NCBI RefSeq assembly: GCF_900343125.1 | Contig: NZ_OPYL01000007.1 | Location: 1-64,000, forward strand | Direction of reading: 5' to 3' | Origin: Dysgonomonas sp. Marseille-P4361 | GTDB lineage: Bacteria > Bacteroidota > Bacteroidia > Bacteroidales > Dysgonomonadaceae | DNA length: 64,000 nt | Shown here: one piece after another, positions 44,281-53,959 of the stretch | How positions within the stretch are numbered: the first letter of the stretch is position 1 | How the letters are laid out: each line of letters starts with the position of its first letter | The notes under the pieces: generated by a model | The model's input: the letters and a program-made list of their open reading frames with translations, nothing else | The model's database searches: none | Told to the model about the DNA's origin: nothing | Position numbers and translations under genes: made by a program

Positions 44281-45552
44281 TTAATTAATGATTTCGAATC
44301 CTGTATATGGAATAAGAACTTTAGGTATTCGTATTCCTTCCGGCGTTTGATTGTTTTCTAATAAAGCTGCCACTATACGAGGAAGAGCTAATGCACTGCC
44401 ATTCAATGTGTGAGCCAACTGAATTTTTTTGTTCTCGTCTCTATAACGACATTTCAAACGATTTGCCTGATAGCTTTCGAAGTTAGAAACAGAACTTACT
44501 TCAAGCCATCTTTTTTGAGCAGCAGAAAATACTTCAAAGTCGAAAGTCAGGGCGGAAGTGAAGCTCATATCGCCACCACACAGTCTGAGAATACGCCATG
44601 GAAGCTCTAATTCGTCAACAAGAGATTGAACATGAGCAACCATTTCCTTTAAAGATTCATAAGAATGTTCAGGCTTGTCTATTCTTACAATTTCTACTTT
44701 GTCAAATTGATGAAGTCTGTTCAATCCTCGTACATCTTTACCATAAGAGCCGGCTTCTCTACGGAAACATGCAGAATACGCAGTGTTTTTAATTGGAAGC
44801 TCTTTCTCTTCAAGTATTACATCTCTATAGATATTTGTAACAGGAACTTCAGCTGTTGGGATCAAATAAAGATCATCCAAAGTAGCATGATACATCTGGC
44901 CTTCTTTGTCTGGTAATTGTCCTGTTCCATATCCGGACGCAGCATTAACTACATATGGGGGTTGTACCTCTAAGTATCCGGCATCACGAGCCTTGTCCAA
45001 AAAATAGTTTATAAGAGCGCGTTGTAGACGAGCTCCTTTTCCTTTATAAACAGGAAAACCTGCTCCGGAAATTTTAACTCCTAATTCAAAGTCAATCAGG
45101 TCATATTTTTTAGCCAAATCCCAATGAGGAAGCGCATCTTCTGGTAGTTGAGGCGTGATTCCTCCTGTTTTTTCTACAACATTATCTTCAGCTACTCTTC
45201 CTTCTGGTACTTCATCAGCCGGTAGATTTGGTATCAAAACCAAAAGGTCTTGCAAATCTTGTTCAGCCTGACGTAAAGCATCTTCTAATATTTTATTTTC
45301 ACCCTTCATTTCAGCCACTCTGCTTTTAGCGGCTTCAGCTTCAACTTTTTTGCCCTCTTTCATCAATTGACCAATATGTTTTGATAAGGTATTTGATTCA
45401 GCCAGGCTGGCATCGAGTGTTGTTTGAGTCTTTTTTCTGAGTTGGTCTATTTCTAAAACTTTCTCAATAATTTCTTTTCCGTCGAAATGTTTTTTCGCTA
45501 GTTTTTTTATTACTAATTCCGGATTATCACTAATTGTTTTTAGCGTCAACAT
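44281..45552 (-). CDS. serS: Seryl-tRNA synthetase
   Basis: A 423-residue class II synthetase charging tRNA-Ser. N-terminal coiled-coil arm (about 25-105) for tRNA binding; motif 2 ACFRREAGSYGKDVRGLNRLHQFDKVE; motif 3 NGSALALPRIVAALLENNQ near the end. Length and motifs are normal. Confidence 0.97.
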   Translation of the reverse strand: MLTLKTISDNPELVIKKLAKKHFDGKEIIEKVLEIDQLRKKTQTTLDASLAESNTLSKHIGQLMKEGKKVEAEAAKSRVAEMKGENKILEDALRQAEQDLQDLLVLIPNLPADEVPEGRVAEDNVVEKTGGITPQLPEDALPHWDLAKKYDLIDFELGVKISGAGFPVYKGKGARLQRALINYFLDKARDAGYLEVQPPYVVNAASGYGTGQLPDKEGQMYHATLDDLYLIPTAEVPVTNIYRDVILEEKELPIKNTAYSACFRREAGSYGKDVRGLNRLHQFDKVEIVRIDKPEHSYESLKEMVAHVQSLVDELELPWRILRLCGGDMSFTSALTFDFEVFSAAQKRWLEVSSVSNFESYQANRLKCRYRDENKKIQLAHTLNGSALALPRIVAALLENNQTPEGIRIPKVLIPYTGFEIIN

Positions 45553-45663
45553 AAATCTGATTTTTATTTATAACGCAAAGTTAAGAATATTTCAAGAATC
45601 TACTCAGACATATTCATTTTTTTGTCTCACAGACTCAGTTGTTTGAATAATAGAGCAAAAAAT

Positions 45664-45694
45664 AAGGCAGTTCGGTATATACCGAACCGCCTTT
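45664..45694. terminator. Terminator between ecotin and serS
   Basis: AAGGCAGTTCGGTAT and ATACCGAACCGCCTT form a nearly perfect 15-base stem (one A-C mismatch). On the minus strand it follows the ecotin gene, separating it from serS. Confidence 0.8.
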
Positions 45695-45714
45695 ACTTTT
45701 ATATGTGGCTTTAG

Positions 45715-46212
45715 TTATCTTTGGTCTGCAGATTTCATTTTTTTATCAGCTTTCCATATGCGATATTTAATTTCATATCCTTCCGGAGCGTAAACTACGA
45801 TAGGTAATTTACTATTGTATCTGATAATTTTAGTTTCGCCTGTGATAAATCTGTCTGTGTTAGGTTTGTTGCACATCATCATTGTAGACCTGGTCAAACC
45901 TTTAGTGTTGAATTCATAATAGTTGTAACCCCATCCTTCAAGATCTTTTTGGTCAAGAGTACTAATCAATGAGTGATTGTTACAATCAACATTCATTACC
46001 TTTCCGGGAATAATTTCAACTTGATAAAGAGATTCATCTTTTTGTTTTTTTAGCATTATCACATGTCTAACCATTCCTTCTTTTGCCGCAGGAAACGCTT
46101 TTAATTCGTTTTCAGGGTTATTATTATTTTGTGCACTTGCTGTTACTGCAGCAAATGAAAATAATGTACTCATGATGAATAAAGCCAGTGTTGTTTTTGT
46201 AATAAGTTTCAT
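45715..46212 (-). CDS. eco: Ecotin-family serine protease inhibitor
   Basis: A 165-residue periplasmic protein (signal peptide to about 27, TASAQ). It follows E. coli ecotin closely: FPAAKEGMVRHVIML, VDCNNH, LEGWGYNYYEF, STMMMC around the P1 Met, RYNSKLPIVVYAPEG and YRIWKADKKMK. Both disulfide Cys residues are kept. Ecotin dimers inhibit trypsin-fold proteases including host elastase. A gut or host-associated life fits. Single gene with its own terminator. Confidence 0.93.
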   Translation of the reverse strand: MKLITKTTLALFIMSTLFSFAAVTASAQNNNNPENELKAFPAAKEGMVRHVIMLKKQKDESLYQVEIIPGKVMNVDCNNHSLISTLDQKDLEGWGYNYYEFNTKGLTRSTMMMCNKPNTDRFITGETKIIRYNSKLPIVVYAPEGYEIKYRIWKADKKMKSADQR

Positions 46213-46575
46213 AGTCTTTTTATTTATAATTTATACTAATATTTTATCTATAAACATGTGTTTTAGAATTATCACACATCTATTAGATGAAAATTGGCTG
46301 CAAAAAGTACATGGCAATAAGTTTTTTTAACATTAATTGCTGATTTGATACAATTCGATAAATGTGAATTGATCTTCAGTAGCACTAGGCTGATTCTGTT
46401 TATACGTATAGGTTTGCTTCAGGACTGAATAAAATAAGAATGCCTGTTATCTACTAATTAAACTATTGATAATAGGTAATATAAATGTAAAAATAGCTTT
46501 GTTTTAAGTCTTTTTTTGTTTATATTTGTTATATATGAAAAGTGTCCAGTATGAACCTTTAAAAATTTAATTGCT
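46213..46575 (+). promoter_or_regulatory. 363-base intergenic region with a consensus promoter
   Basis: No ORF or RNA is visible. At its right end TTTG (46498-46501), 19 bases and TATATTTG (46521-46528) match the Bacteroidetes promoter exactly and drive the small membrane-protein gene at 46576 (predicted start near 46535). Confidence 0.65.
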
Positions 46576-46788
46576 ATGTTACCATCACTAGTTTATTTGC
46601 TTATTTGGCTATGTGGATTAATAGCCTTTGTATCGTTACTGGGAGTTATTCTCTTCTGGCTTAAGAAGAAAAAGAATGCTTACATCATTGCTATTGTAGT
46701 GTTTGTTATATTTACTCTGCTTGCAGCTTATTTTGCAATAGATTATACTTCTGCAGCTGAAATTGTTGCAACAGAGCCGGTTGGTTGA
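46576..46788 (+). CDS. Small two-helix membrane protein
   Basis: A 70-residue protein with two membrane helices (about 5-28 and 36-55) joined by a KKKKN turn, so N-out/C-out topology by the positive-inside rule. The C-terminal tail is acidic (AAEIVATEPVG). Preceded by a consensus promoter and followed by a hairpin, so it is probably real. Function unknown. Confidence 0.7.
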   Translation: MLPSLVYLLIWLCGLIAFVSLLGVILFWLKKKKNAYIIAIVVFVIFTLLAAYFAIDYTSAAEIVATEPVG

Positions 46789-46817
46789 TGACGGGAATAG
46801 AAAAGCTTAAATAAAAT

Positions 46818-46849
46818 AAGAATGGATGGTAATATTACCATCCATTCTT
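46818..46849. terminator. Terminator-like perfect palindrome
   Basis: AAGAATGGATGGTAAT and its exact complement make a 16-base perfect stem without loop spacer. T-rich but interrupted sequence follows (GTTCTTTG). It lies between the small membrane-protein gene and metG. Confidence 0.7.
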
Positions 46850-46959
46850 GTTCTTTGTCGTTTGAGTTTAATTTTATTAAAACTAAATAATTTATCTTGT
46901 TTATAAATCTAGCTTAAGTTCCTATCTTTGTGCCACGAAAAAACTAATAAACTAACCAT

Positions 46960-49002
46960 ATGACCAAAAAGTTTAATAGAACCCTTGTAACATCTGCCCT
47001 TCCTTATGCTAATGGGCCTGTTCATATAGGACACCTAGCAGGTGTTTATGTGCCTGCAGATATATATGTGCGCTATCTTAGACTAAAAGGAGAAGATGTT
47101 ATACATATCGGAGGCTCTGACGAGCATGGTGTGCCAATTACAATCCGTGCAAAAAAAGAAGGAGTAACCCCTCAAGATATTGTAGATAAATATCATAGCC
47201 TGATAAAGAAATCATTCGAAGAATTTGGTATTACCTTTGATATTTATTCTCGTACGAGTTCAGAAATTCATAAGAAAACGGCATCAGATTTCTTTCTAGA
47301 TCTTTATAATAAAGGAGAGTTTGAAGAGCAGACCAGCGAGCAATATTATGATGAGGAAGCTCAAATGTTTCTTGCCGATCGCTATATCATGGGAGAATGC
47401 CCTCATTGTGGCAATCCGAATGCTTACGGAGACCAATGCGAATCGTGTGGGACATCGCTGAACCCAACTGATTTGAAGAATCCTCGTTCTACTATTTCAG
47501 GAGCTACCCCTATAATGAAAGAAACGAAGCATTGGTATCTTCCTTTAGATAAACATGAAGGGTGGCTTCGTCAGTGGATACTAGAAGATCATAAAGAATG
47601 GAAGACTAATGTCTATGGTCAGTGTAAGTCGTGGCTCGATATGGGCTTACATCCTCGTGCTGTAAGTCGCGATCTTGATTGGGGTGTACCAGTTCCGCTG
47701 CCAGAAGCAAAAGGAAAAGTGCTTTATGTTTGGTTTGATGCTCCTATTGGTTACATTTCAAATACGAAAGAGTTATTACCGGATACATGGGAAAAATGGT
47801 GGAAGTCTGAAGATACAAAATTAGTTCACTTCATAGGGAAAGATAATATTGTATTCCACTGTATTGTGTTCCCTGCAATGCTTAAAGCAGAAGGATCATT
47901 TATTATTCCGGAGAATGTGCCAGCCAATGAATTTCTTAACTTAGAGGGAGATAAAATATCGACTTCTCGTAATTGGGCAGTCTGGTTGCATGAATATTTG
48001 GTAGATTTTCCGGGTCAGCAGGATGTATTGCGTTATGTATTGACTGCAAATGCTCCCGAGACAAAAGATAATGACTTTACATGGAGAGATTTTCAGGCTC
48101 GTAATAATAATGAACTGGTTGCTATACTAGGTAACTTTATCAATCGTGCATTGGTCCTTACTCAAAAATACTTTGATAATAAAGTTCCTCAAATTCATGA
48201 GTTGACAGATTATGATAAGGAAACGTTGAAGGAATTTACGGATGTTAAAGCTGTTGTTGAGTCATATCTGGATGCATATCGTTTCCGTGATGCCCTAAAA
48301 GAAGCAATGAATCTGGCTCGTATCGGAAATAAATATCTGGCTGATACAGAACCTTGGAAGGTGGCTAAAACAGATATGCCAAGAGTAGAGACAATTTTGA
48401 ATATTGCTTTACAGATTACAGCTAATCTTGCTATTGCTTTCGAACCATTCTTACCATTTAGTGCGGCAAAGATTCGTACATTTGTAAATATGGATAATCT
48501 TTCGTGGAATCAACTGGGAAGGGTGGACTTACTGCCAGTAGGACATCAATTGAACTCATCTGAGCTTTTGTTTGCCAAGATAGAAGATGAAACGATAGAG
48601 AAGCAAGTTCAGAAATTGTTAGATACTAAAAAAGCAAACGAAGCAAGTGTAGAGATAAAGGTTGCACCACAAAAGCCGAATGTAACATTTGATGATTTTG
48701 CTAAACTAGATCTTCGTGTGGGTAAAGTACTAGAGTGTACTAAAGTTCCTAAGGCAGACAAACTTCTTCAGTTTCTTATTGATGATGGTATGGGTAAACG
48801 TACGATTATATCAGGAATAGCAGCATGGTATAAACCTGAAGACTTGGTAGGAAAACAAGTGTGCTTTATAGCTAATCTAGAACCTCGAAAATTAAGAGGA
48901 ATAGAATCGCAAGGTATGATTCTTTCGGTTGAAGATACTGAGGGGAATCTTTCCCTTATTCAGCCATCAAAAGAGGTTGAGCCCGGCTGTCAGATAGGGT
49001 AA
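46960..49002 (+). CDS. metG: Methionyl-tRNA synthetase with C-terminal tRNA-binding domain
   Basis: A 680-residue class I synthetase. HIGH motif as HIGH (22-25), zinc knuckle [17 protein letters not shown] (about 147-163), KMSKS motif as DKISTSR (about 330-336), and a C-terminal EMAP/Trbp111-like OB domain from about 570 ([29 protein letters not shown]). A -7 box TATCTTTG lies at 46923-46930. Length and layout are normal for Bacteroidetes MetG. Confidence 0.97.
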   Translation: MTKKFNRTLVTSALPYANGPVHIGHLAGVYVPADIYVRYLRLKGEDVIHIGGSDEHGVPITIRAKKEGVTPQDIVDKYHSLIKKSFEEFGITFDIYSRTSSEIHKKTASDFFLDLYNKGEFEEQTSEQYYDEEAQMFLADRYIMGECPHCGNPNAYGDQCESCGTSLNPTDLKNPRSTISGATPIMKETKHWYLPLDKHEGWLRQWILEDHKEWKTNVYGQCKSWLDMGLHPRAVSRDLDWGVPVPLPEAKGKVLYVWFDAPIGYISNTKELLPDTWEKWWKSEDTKLVHFIGKDNIVFHCIVFPAMLKAEGSFIIPENVPANEFLNLEGDKISTSRNWAVWLHEYLVDFPGQQDVLRYVLTANAPETKDNDFTWRDFQARNNNELVAILGNFINRALVLTQKYFDNKVPQIHELTDYDKETLKEFTDVKAVVESYLDAYRFRDALKEAMNLARIGNKYLADTEPWKVAKTDMPRVETILNIALQITANLAIAFEPFLPFSAAKIRTFVNMDNLSWNQLGRVDLLPVGHQLNSSELLFAKIEDETIEKQVQKLLDTKKANEASVEIKVAPQKPNVTFDDFAKLDLRVGKVLECTKVPKADKLLQFLIDDGMGKRTIISGIAAWYKPEDLVGKQVCFIANLEPRKLRGIESQGMILSVEDTEGNLSLIQPSKEVEPGCQIG

Positions 49003-49020
49003 ACGAATTTATATATAATG

Positions 49021-49060
49021 ATAGCGTATTAGTTTATGATGACTAATACGCTATTTTTTT
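49021..49060 (+). terminator. Intrinsic terminator of metG
   Basis: ATAGCGTATTAGT and ACTAATACGCTAT form a 13-base stem with an 8-base loop, followed by T7. Confidence 0.92.
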
Positions 49061-49190
49061 ATAATTTATTCCACGAAAAACAGCTATATTCAAAGTCGTG
49101 TTATAAGTTCACCGATTATTGAATATTATATATCTTATTACAACCTTTCTTTTTATAGTTTGACTAGTTTAAAATAAAATTTATGAATAT

Positions 49191-49649
49191 ATGGATGACT
49201 CTTTATTCGCTATTTATTTTTGTGCTCTTTTAGGACTGGGCTTTATTATAGGCTCTTTATTACTCTATCTTTATTCAAATGAAACTCTTAAATGGACCCC
49301 AATATCAGCAAAAATAAAAGAAATAAAGCTGTATAAGTTTAAGGTGAATAAAGATGAGCCTGGAAGTTATTTGTATCGCATAAAAGTATTATATACCTAT
49401 AAATATGAGAACGTTGTTTATGACTCCAAGAGGTTTTTTTATGGAGATTTCATCGGCATATCATTTTCTGATAAAATTAAGAAATTAGCACAAAGTTATG
49501 GAGCGGGAGAAGAAATCATAGTTTTTTGTAATCCAGATAAACCTAAAGGGTCTGTAATCAAAAAAGGTGTACAATCTATTGTTTATGAAATATTAATTAT
49601 AGGTGTTTTCTTAATTGTGTTAAGTGTATTGATTTTCTTTATAGCATAA
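49191..49649 (+). CDS. DUF3592-family membrane protein
   Basis: A 152-residue protein with a membrane helix at each end (about 8-30 and 128-150) and a soluble beta-rich middle: WTPISAKIKEIKLYKF, YLYRIKVLYTYKYENVVYDSKRFFYG and EEIIVFCNPDKPKGSVIKKG match the DUF3592 pattern. Function unknown. It stands alone between two terminators. Confidence 0.75.
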   Translation: MDDSLFAIYFCALLGLGFIIGSLLLYLYSNETLKWTPISAKIKEIKLYKFKVNKDEPGSYLYRIKVLYTYKYENVVYDSKRFFYGDFIGISFSDKIKKLAQSYGAGEEIIVFCNPDKPKGSVIKKGVQSIVYEILIIGVFLIVLSVLIFFIA

Positions 49650-49679
49650 AAAAGACTGATTATTAATAATCAGTCTTTT
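49650..49679. terminator. Bidirectional terminator
   Basis: AAAAGACTGATTATT and AATAATCAGTCTTTT form a perfect 15-base palindrome between the DUF3592 gene and the converging peptidase gene. Confidence 0.88.
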
Positions 49680-49694
49680 ATTGAATATTGTTAT

Positions 49695-50669
49695 TTAATA
49701 CTCAGCTTCGTTTGCCATCTTCCAAAGATTGAGGAAGGCAATTTTAGATATAGCAGTAACCTTATCATAATTTATTTTGTCAGCATGGTCACTTGCTTTA
49801 TGATAGTCAGGGTGCATATCGGTGAAATAGAAAATAAAAGGCACACCTTTTTGATCGAAAGGCATATGGTCACTACCTCCTGGTAATTGATCCGACGGTT
49901 GGAAATCAGGTGTTAAATCCAGATTATATGTTTCTATATCCCCTTTTATCCATTCATTTAAGATTGGTCTGTTTTTTGTCGTATAGGCTATAACATGCGT
50001 TGTTGCATCTTCGTTTTTGTTTCGCCCTATCATATCCAGGTTGATATATCCTTTTATCGGGATTGCATCTATCATAGGGATAGGTATATAAGAGAAATGA
50101 TCTTCCACGAAAAAGAAAGAACCTAACAGTCCTTTTTCTTCTCCATCCCATAACGCAAAAATAATAGTGCGCTCAGGTTTTTCTCCCGACTCAACAAAAG
50201 CTTTCGCTACTTGCAGCACAGCTGAAGTCCCCGATGCATTGTCATCAGCTCCATTGTATATACTATCATTCGTATTGTTCGGACGTATTCCTACATGATC
50301 GTAATGTGCTCCAATAATTACAATTTCATCAGATTTTTTGCCTTGTATATATCCTAGTATGTTTTGCATATTAGGGTTTTTATTGCTAGTACCTCCGTAT
50401 CTGGAACCCGAGAAAGGTTGAAAATATTTTCCTCTCCATGGTTTAATCCCTATGTTTTCCAGTTCTGATTTTAAGTAATTTGCCGCTTTCAATCCGCCTT
50501 CTTTTCCGGCTTCGCGTCCTTGCAAACTATCGTGAGCTAGGATACCTATATATTCCATCGCTTTTTCTTTAGTAATGGAATCTAATCCCTTGTCAACTGA
50601 GTTTTGAGAAAAGGTACATGTAGTAGATATAAATAGTATGAAGGTGACTATAAGTGCTTTCTTATTCAT
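49695..50669 (-). CDS. M28-family zinc metallopeptidase (secreted)
   Basis: A 324-residue peptidase with signal peptide (to about 21, TFSQ). Two-zinc M28 ligands and catalytic Glu: GAHYDHVGI, GADDNASG, LWDGEEKGLLGS, NLDMIGRN and PDYHKASDHADKI; GGSDHMPF precedes the last. Predicted aminopeptidase of the periplasm. It is 53 bases downstream of a paralogous gene of the same length and layout. Confidence 0.9.
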   Translation of the reverse strand: MNKKALIVTFILFISTTCTFSQNSVDKGLDSITKEKAMEYIGILAHDSLQGREAGKEGGLKAANYLKSELENIGIKPWRGKYFQPFSGSRYGGTSNKNPNMQNILGYIQGKKSDEIVIIGAHYDHVGIRPNNTNDSIYNGADDNASGTSAVLQVAKAFVESGEKPERTIIFALWDGEEKGLLGSFFFVEDHFSYIPIPMIDAIPIKGYINLDMIGRNKNEDATTHVIAYTTKNRPILNEWIKGDIETYNLDLTPDFQPSDQLPGGSDHMPFDQKGVPFIFYFTDMHPDYHKASDHADKINYDKVTAISKIAFLNLWKMANEAEY

Positions 50670-50722
50670 GGTAGTTCTATTAAGTTGTTACTTTTTGTCG
50701 GTTTGAGGATTAACTATTCTTC

Positions 50723-51721
50723 TTAGTAATCATCAATATTAGCCATATTCCAGAGGTTAAGGTACGCAGCTTTAGTAATATTGACAAGTTTTGACCAATT
50801 TATTTTATCTGCGTGATCGCTCGGTTGGTGGTAGTCGGGATGTCCATCGGTATGATACCAAATGATAGGAACTTCTCTCTTTGCAAAAGAACTATTATCA
50901 CTTCCTCCTATAGGTTTATCCCATGGACGGTAATCAGGTGCTAAATCTAGATTATACTTTTTGATATCGTTTTTTAACCACTCTCCAAAAGCTTTATTGG
51001 CTTCGGTATAAAAATAGACAACATGATTCGGCTTTGATTCATCATTGTTTCTTCCTATCATGTCAAAATTGAGGTAACTCTTTATTTGTGATGAGTTAGG
51101 AAAGTTAAGCATGAAAAACTCAGAGCCTAGCAAGCCCAATTCTTCACCATCCCAAAAAGCGAAGATAATGGAGCGTTTAGGTTTTTTTCCACTTTTGACA
51201 AACGCTTTTGCTATTTGCAAGACGGCGGATACGCCGGAAGCATTATCATCAGCTCCGTTATATATTTTATCATTAACTAAGGCTTCGTCTATTCCCAAGT
51301 GGTCGAAATGGGCTCCGATAATTGCAAATTCATCTTTGTTTTCACCTTCGATATAACCCAATACATTACGCATTTCAAGCTTTCGGTGTGCAGCCTCTTT
51401 TTTGTATTTTGCAATAGAGTCGGGGTGAACTGAAAATCGGACTCTTTTTTGCCTTTCCTTGCTATAAGCTTCAAATTCTTGGAAATAAGAATTGTTTAAT
51501 GGTTTTATCCCTATCTCTTGCAGCATTGCCTTAATATATTCAGATGCTATCTTGCTGCCATTTTTACCAGCTTCTCTTCCTTCGAGGGCATCACTCGCCA
51601 GAAATTCAATATGAACTTCGGCACTTTTTCTGTTTATGGTATTTAACCCTATTTCTTTAGCCGACTGAGCAGAAGTACCTAAGGTGATAAGCAGAATCAA
51701 AGGGAGTAATATAGTTTTCAT
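50723..51721 (-). CDS. M28-family zinc metallopeptidase (secreted), tandem paralogue
   Basis: A 332-residue paralogue of the next gene downstream, with signal peptide to about 18. All predicted metal ligands and the catalytic Glu are present (GAHFDHLGI, GADDNASG, FWDGEELGLLGS, NFDMIGRN, PDYHQPSDHADKI). The downstream GGSDHMPF block reads GGSDNSSF here, a change near the substrate pocket rather than at a ligand. The pair arose by local duplication. Confidence 0.9.
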   Translation of the reverse strand: MKTILLPLILLITLGTSAQSAKEIGLNTINRKSAEVHIEFLASDALEGREAGKNGSKIASEYIKAMLQEIGIKPLNNSYFQEFEAYSKERQKRVRFSVHPDSIAKYKKEAAHRKLEMRNVLGYIEGENKDEFAIIGAHFDHLGIDEALVNDKIYNGADDNASGVSAVLQIAKAFVKSGKKPKRSIIFAFWDGEELGLLGSEFFMLNFPNSSQIKSYLNFDMIGRNNDESKPNHVVYFYTEANKAFGEWLKNDIKKYNLDLAPDYRPWDKPIGGSDNSSFAKREVPIIWYHTDGHPDYHQPSDHADKINWSKLVNITKAAYLNLWNMANIDDY

Positions 51722-51738
51722 AACGATTTAATTTATTT

Positions 51739-52152
51739 CTAATGTAAACCTAAGAGCATATTTGCTATAATAATAGCTAAAACAATGAGTGTGATAACTA
51801 CATATAGATAGTCTTTCTCTATAAGGAAAGCTACAGCTGAAAAAGCAACACGTATAATTGGAGTTGCTATGAGTACGCAAACTCCCAGTTGTATAATTGC
51901 AGCACCGTCAAACGATAATACGCGAGGCAGCATGGTTGATAATTCTCGTAAATATTGCTCTGCCCCAGGAAACGGCAGCTCGTCAGGAATTGGTTTATAA
52001 TGTTCAATCGTAGCTCCATGATTTTGGAAAAGATAGATAATTCCTCCAAACAAAGTAATTCCGCATGCTAACATTACCCCATAACGGAGAAGTTTTCCGA
52101 TCAATAGTTCAACGTCACGTTCCGACCAAAATTCTTTTGTAAATATTCTCAT
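51739..52152 (-). CDS. DUF1634 membrane protein
   Basis: A 137-residue protein with three predicted helices (about 28-47, 82-105 and 115-135), matching DUF1634. It is 4 bases downstream of a TauE/SafE permease gene, the usual partner of this family, so it is probably an accessory subunit. Confidence 0.82.
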   Translation of the reverse strand: MRIFTKEFWSERDVELLIGKLLRYGVMLACGITLFGGIIYLFQNHGATIEHYKPIPDELPFPGAEQYLRELSTMLPRVLSFDGAAIIQLGVCVLIATPIIRVAFSAVAFLIEKDYLYVVITLIVLAIIIANMLLGLH

Positions 52153-52156
52153 GCTC

Positions 52157-53005
52157 TTATAGTTTACCGGTTATGCCATTGTACATCATAGAAATAGCTA
52201 AGAAGAAAATAACAACGCTAAATAGTAGACGGAGTTTTTTTACATTCGTTTTGGGTAAAATCTTAGAGCCAAAAAACGCCCCGATAAGAACGCCTACAAC
52301 TATAGGCATAGCCAGTCCCGGGTCGATGTAACCGCGTTGCAAATATACAACAGCACTAGCCGCCGCTGTTACTCCAACCATAAAGTTACTTGTTGTAGTA
52401 GAAACTTTGAATGGTATTCTCATAGTTGTATCCATTGCTAATACTTTTAAAGCTCCGGAGCCAATACCTAAAAGACCGGATAAGACTCCGGCTAATGTCA
52501 TTAAAGAGTATCCTCCTGCAACATTATGCACATTGTATTGCTCAATTTTACCCTCTTTAGTGGGGTAAGAGCCATTCAGTTTAAGTCTTTCACCTAGTTT
52601 ATCTCCGGGCAAAGAGTAATCTATGTTTTCGTCCTTTTTATATACTGACCTTACAGCAGAGAAAATGAGAACTATCCCGAATATGATAGCAATATACATC
52701 TTGTCTAAGTACATGGCTACAATTGCCCCAATAACGGCTCCTGTAGTTGTAGCTATTTCAAGAAACATTCCTATGCGAACATTCGTAATTCCTTCTTTGA
52801 TATAAGCTGCTGCTGCACCCGACGATGTAGCAATAGAAGTAACCAAAGCGGCTCCAATAGCATAACGCATGTCAATACCAAAGCCTAAAGTGAGAAGAGG
52901 AATAACGATAACGCCACCTCCCAGTCCGGTAAGCGAGCCTATCAAGCCTGCAAAAATAGCCCCTAATAGAAGTATAAAGGAGAAGATTTCTATGCTTAAA
53001 TCCAT
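52157..53005 (-). CDS. TauE/SafE-family sulfite/organosulfonate exporter-like permease
   Basis: A 282-residue inner-membrane protein with eight hydrophobic segments and the two family repeats, each with Gly-rich motifs (AGLIGSLTGLGGGVIVIPLLTLG at the start; AGVLSGLLGIGSGALKVLAM in the second half). The family moves sulfite, sulfoacetate or similar anions. Substrate and direction are not known. Co-transcribed with the DUF1634 gene. Confidence 0.85.
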   Translation of the reverse strand: MDLSIEIFSFILLLGAIFAGLIGSLTGLGGGVIVIPLLTLGFGIDMRYAIGAALVTSIATSSGAAAAYIKEGITNVRIGMFLEIATTTGAVIGAIVAMYLDKMYIAIIFGIVLIFSAVRSVYKKDENIDYSLPGDKLGERLKLNGSYPTKEGKIEQYNVHNVAGGYSLMTLAGVLSGLLGIGSGALKVLAMDTTMRIPFKVSTTTSNFMVGVTAAASAVVYLQRGYIDPGLAMPIVVGVLIGAFFGSKILPKTNVKKLRLLFSVVIFFLAISMMYNGITGKL

Positions 53006-53077
53006 TGTGTTTTGTTTAAAGATTACAAATATAAGCTTTTGGTAAGAGATCGCAAGAGTATGCTTTTGATATATTTT

Positions 53078-53110
53078 ATTGTGTTTATAAACAAAAAATT
53101 GTTAAGTTTG
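53078..53110 (+). promoter_or_regulatory. Promoter of the glutathione peroxidase gene
   Basis: ATTG (53078-53081), 21 bases, TAAGTTTG (53103-53110): a full -7 match. Predicted start near 53116, about 42 bases before the ATG. Confidence 0.5.
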
Positions 53111-53157
53111 TTTTAATCTAAGAGAAATGAACACAGTGCTGACCAAAATGAACTATT

Positions 53158-53706
53158 ATGAAGCGAATTGCCCTAGCTTTATTCTTCAGTCTTATTTGTA
53201 TATCAATGATCAAGGAGGACAAAAGCCTATACGATTTTAAAGTGAAAGATATTAATGGTGATATATTCAAAATGTCTTCATTGAGAGGTAAAAAAGTGTT
53301 GATAGTAAATGTAGCTTCCAAATGTGGTCTTACTCCACAGTATGAAAAGCTTCAACAATTGTATGAAACATATAAGGATAAGAACTTTGTTGTTATAGGG
53401 TTTCCTGCAAACAATTTTAATGGTCAGGAACCGGGAACAAATGAAGAAATAAAAACATTCTGTAGACTTACTTATGATGTAACTTTCCCTATGATGTCAA
53501 AAATAGATGTGGTCGGAGAAAATAAAGCTCCTATATATAAGTGGCTGACGGAAAAAACGGAAAACGGAAAAATGGATGCTGAAGTGCAATGGAACTTTCA
53601 GAAATTTATGATTGATGAAGAAGGAAAACTTATTGATTCGGTTTCTCCTCGCCAAGATCCATTCTGTGCTAAAATTGTAGATTGGATTGAGGGTAAAAAG
53701 AAATAA
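53158..53706 (+). CDS. Glutathione peroxidase-family thiol peroxidase
   Basis: A 182-residue peroxidase with a short hydrophobic N terminus (IALALFFSLICISM) that may export it to the periplasm. Catalytic Cys56 in NVASKCGLT, Gln in FPANNFNGQEPG and Trp in VQWNFQKFMI form the usual triad. Cys replaces selenocysteine. A second Cys in EIKTFCRLTY probably resolves through thioredoxin, as in other bacterial members. Single gene. Confidence 0.92.
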   Translation: MKRIALALFFSLICISMIKEDKSLYDFKVKDINGDIFKMSSLRGKKVLIVNVASKCGLTPQYEKLQQLYETYKDKNFVVIGFPANNFNGQEPGTNEEIKTFCRLTYDVTFPMMSKIDVVGENKAPIYKWLTEKTENGKMDAEVQWNFQKFMIDEEGKLIDSVSPRQDPFCAKIVDWIEGKKK

Positions 53707-53727
53707 AAACAGGAAAATATATAATCT

Positions 53728-53761
53728 AAAGGTCATTGCTTAAGAAGCTGTGACCTTTTTT
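53728..53761 (+). terminator. Intrinsic terminator after the peroxidase gene
   Basis: AAAGGTCA and TGACCTTT form the stem, with a shorter GCT/AGC pair in the 15-base loop, followed by T-rich sequence. Confidence 0.8.
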
Positions 53762-53959
53762 ATTTGGTATATATAATTTTCTTACCTTTAGCTAATGTAA
53801 ACAATCAACAGCCTTTCTAAAAGTAAAAGATGAAATAAATGTTAAAATCGAAAAAAGGTGTAACATTTTCTGATTTTTTACGACATATAATAAAAGTATG
53901 TAATATTGGTCGTTTGGTATAAGACATATTATAGATAAACCCATTAATATAAAAAGAGA

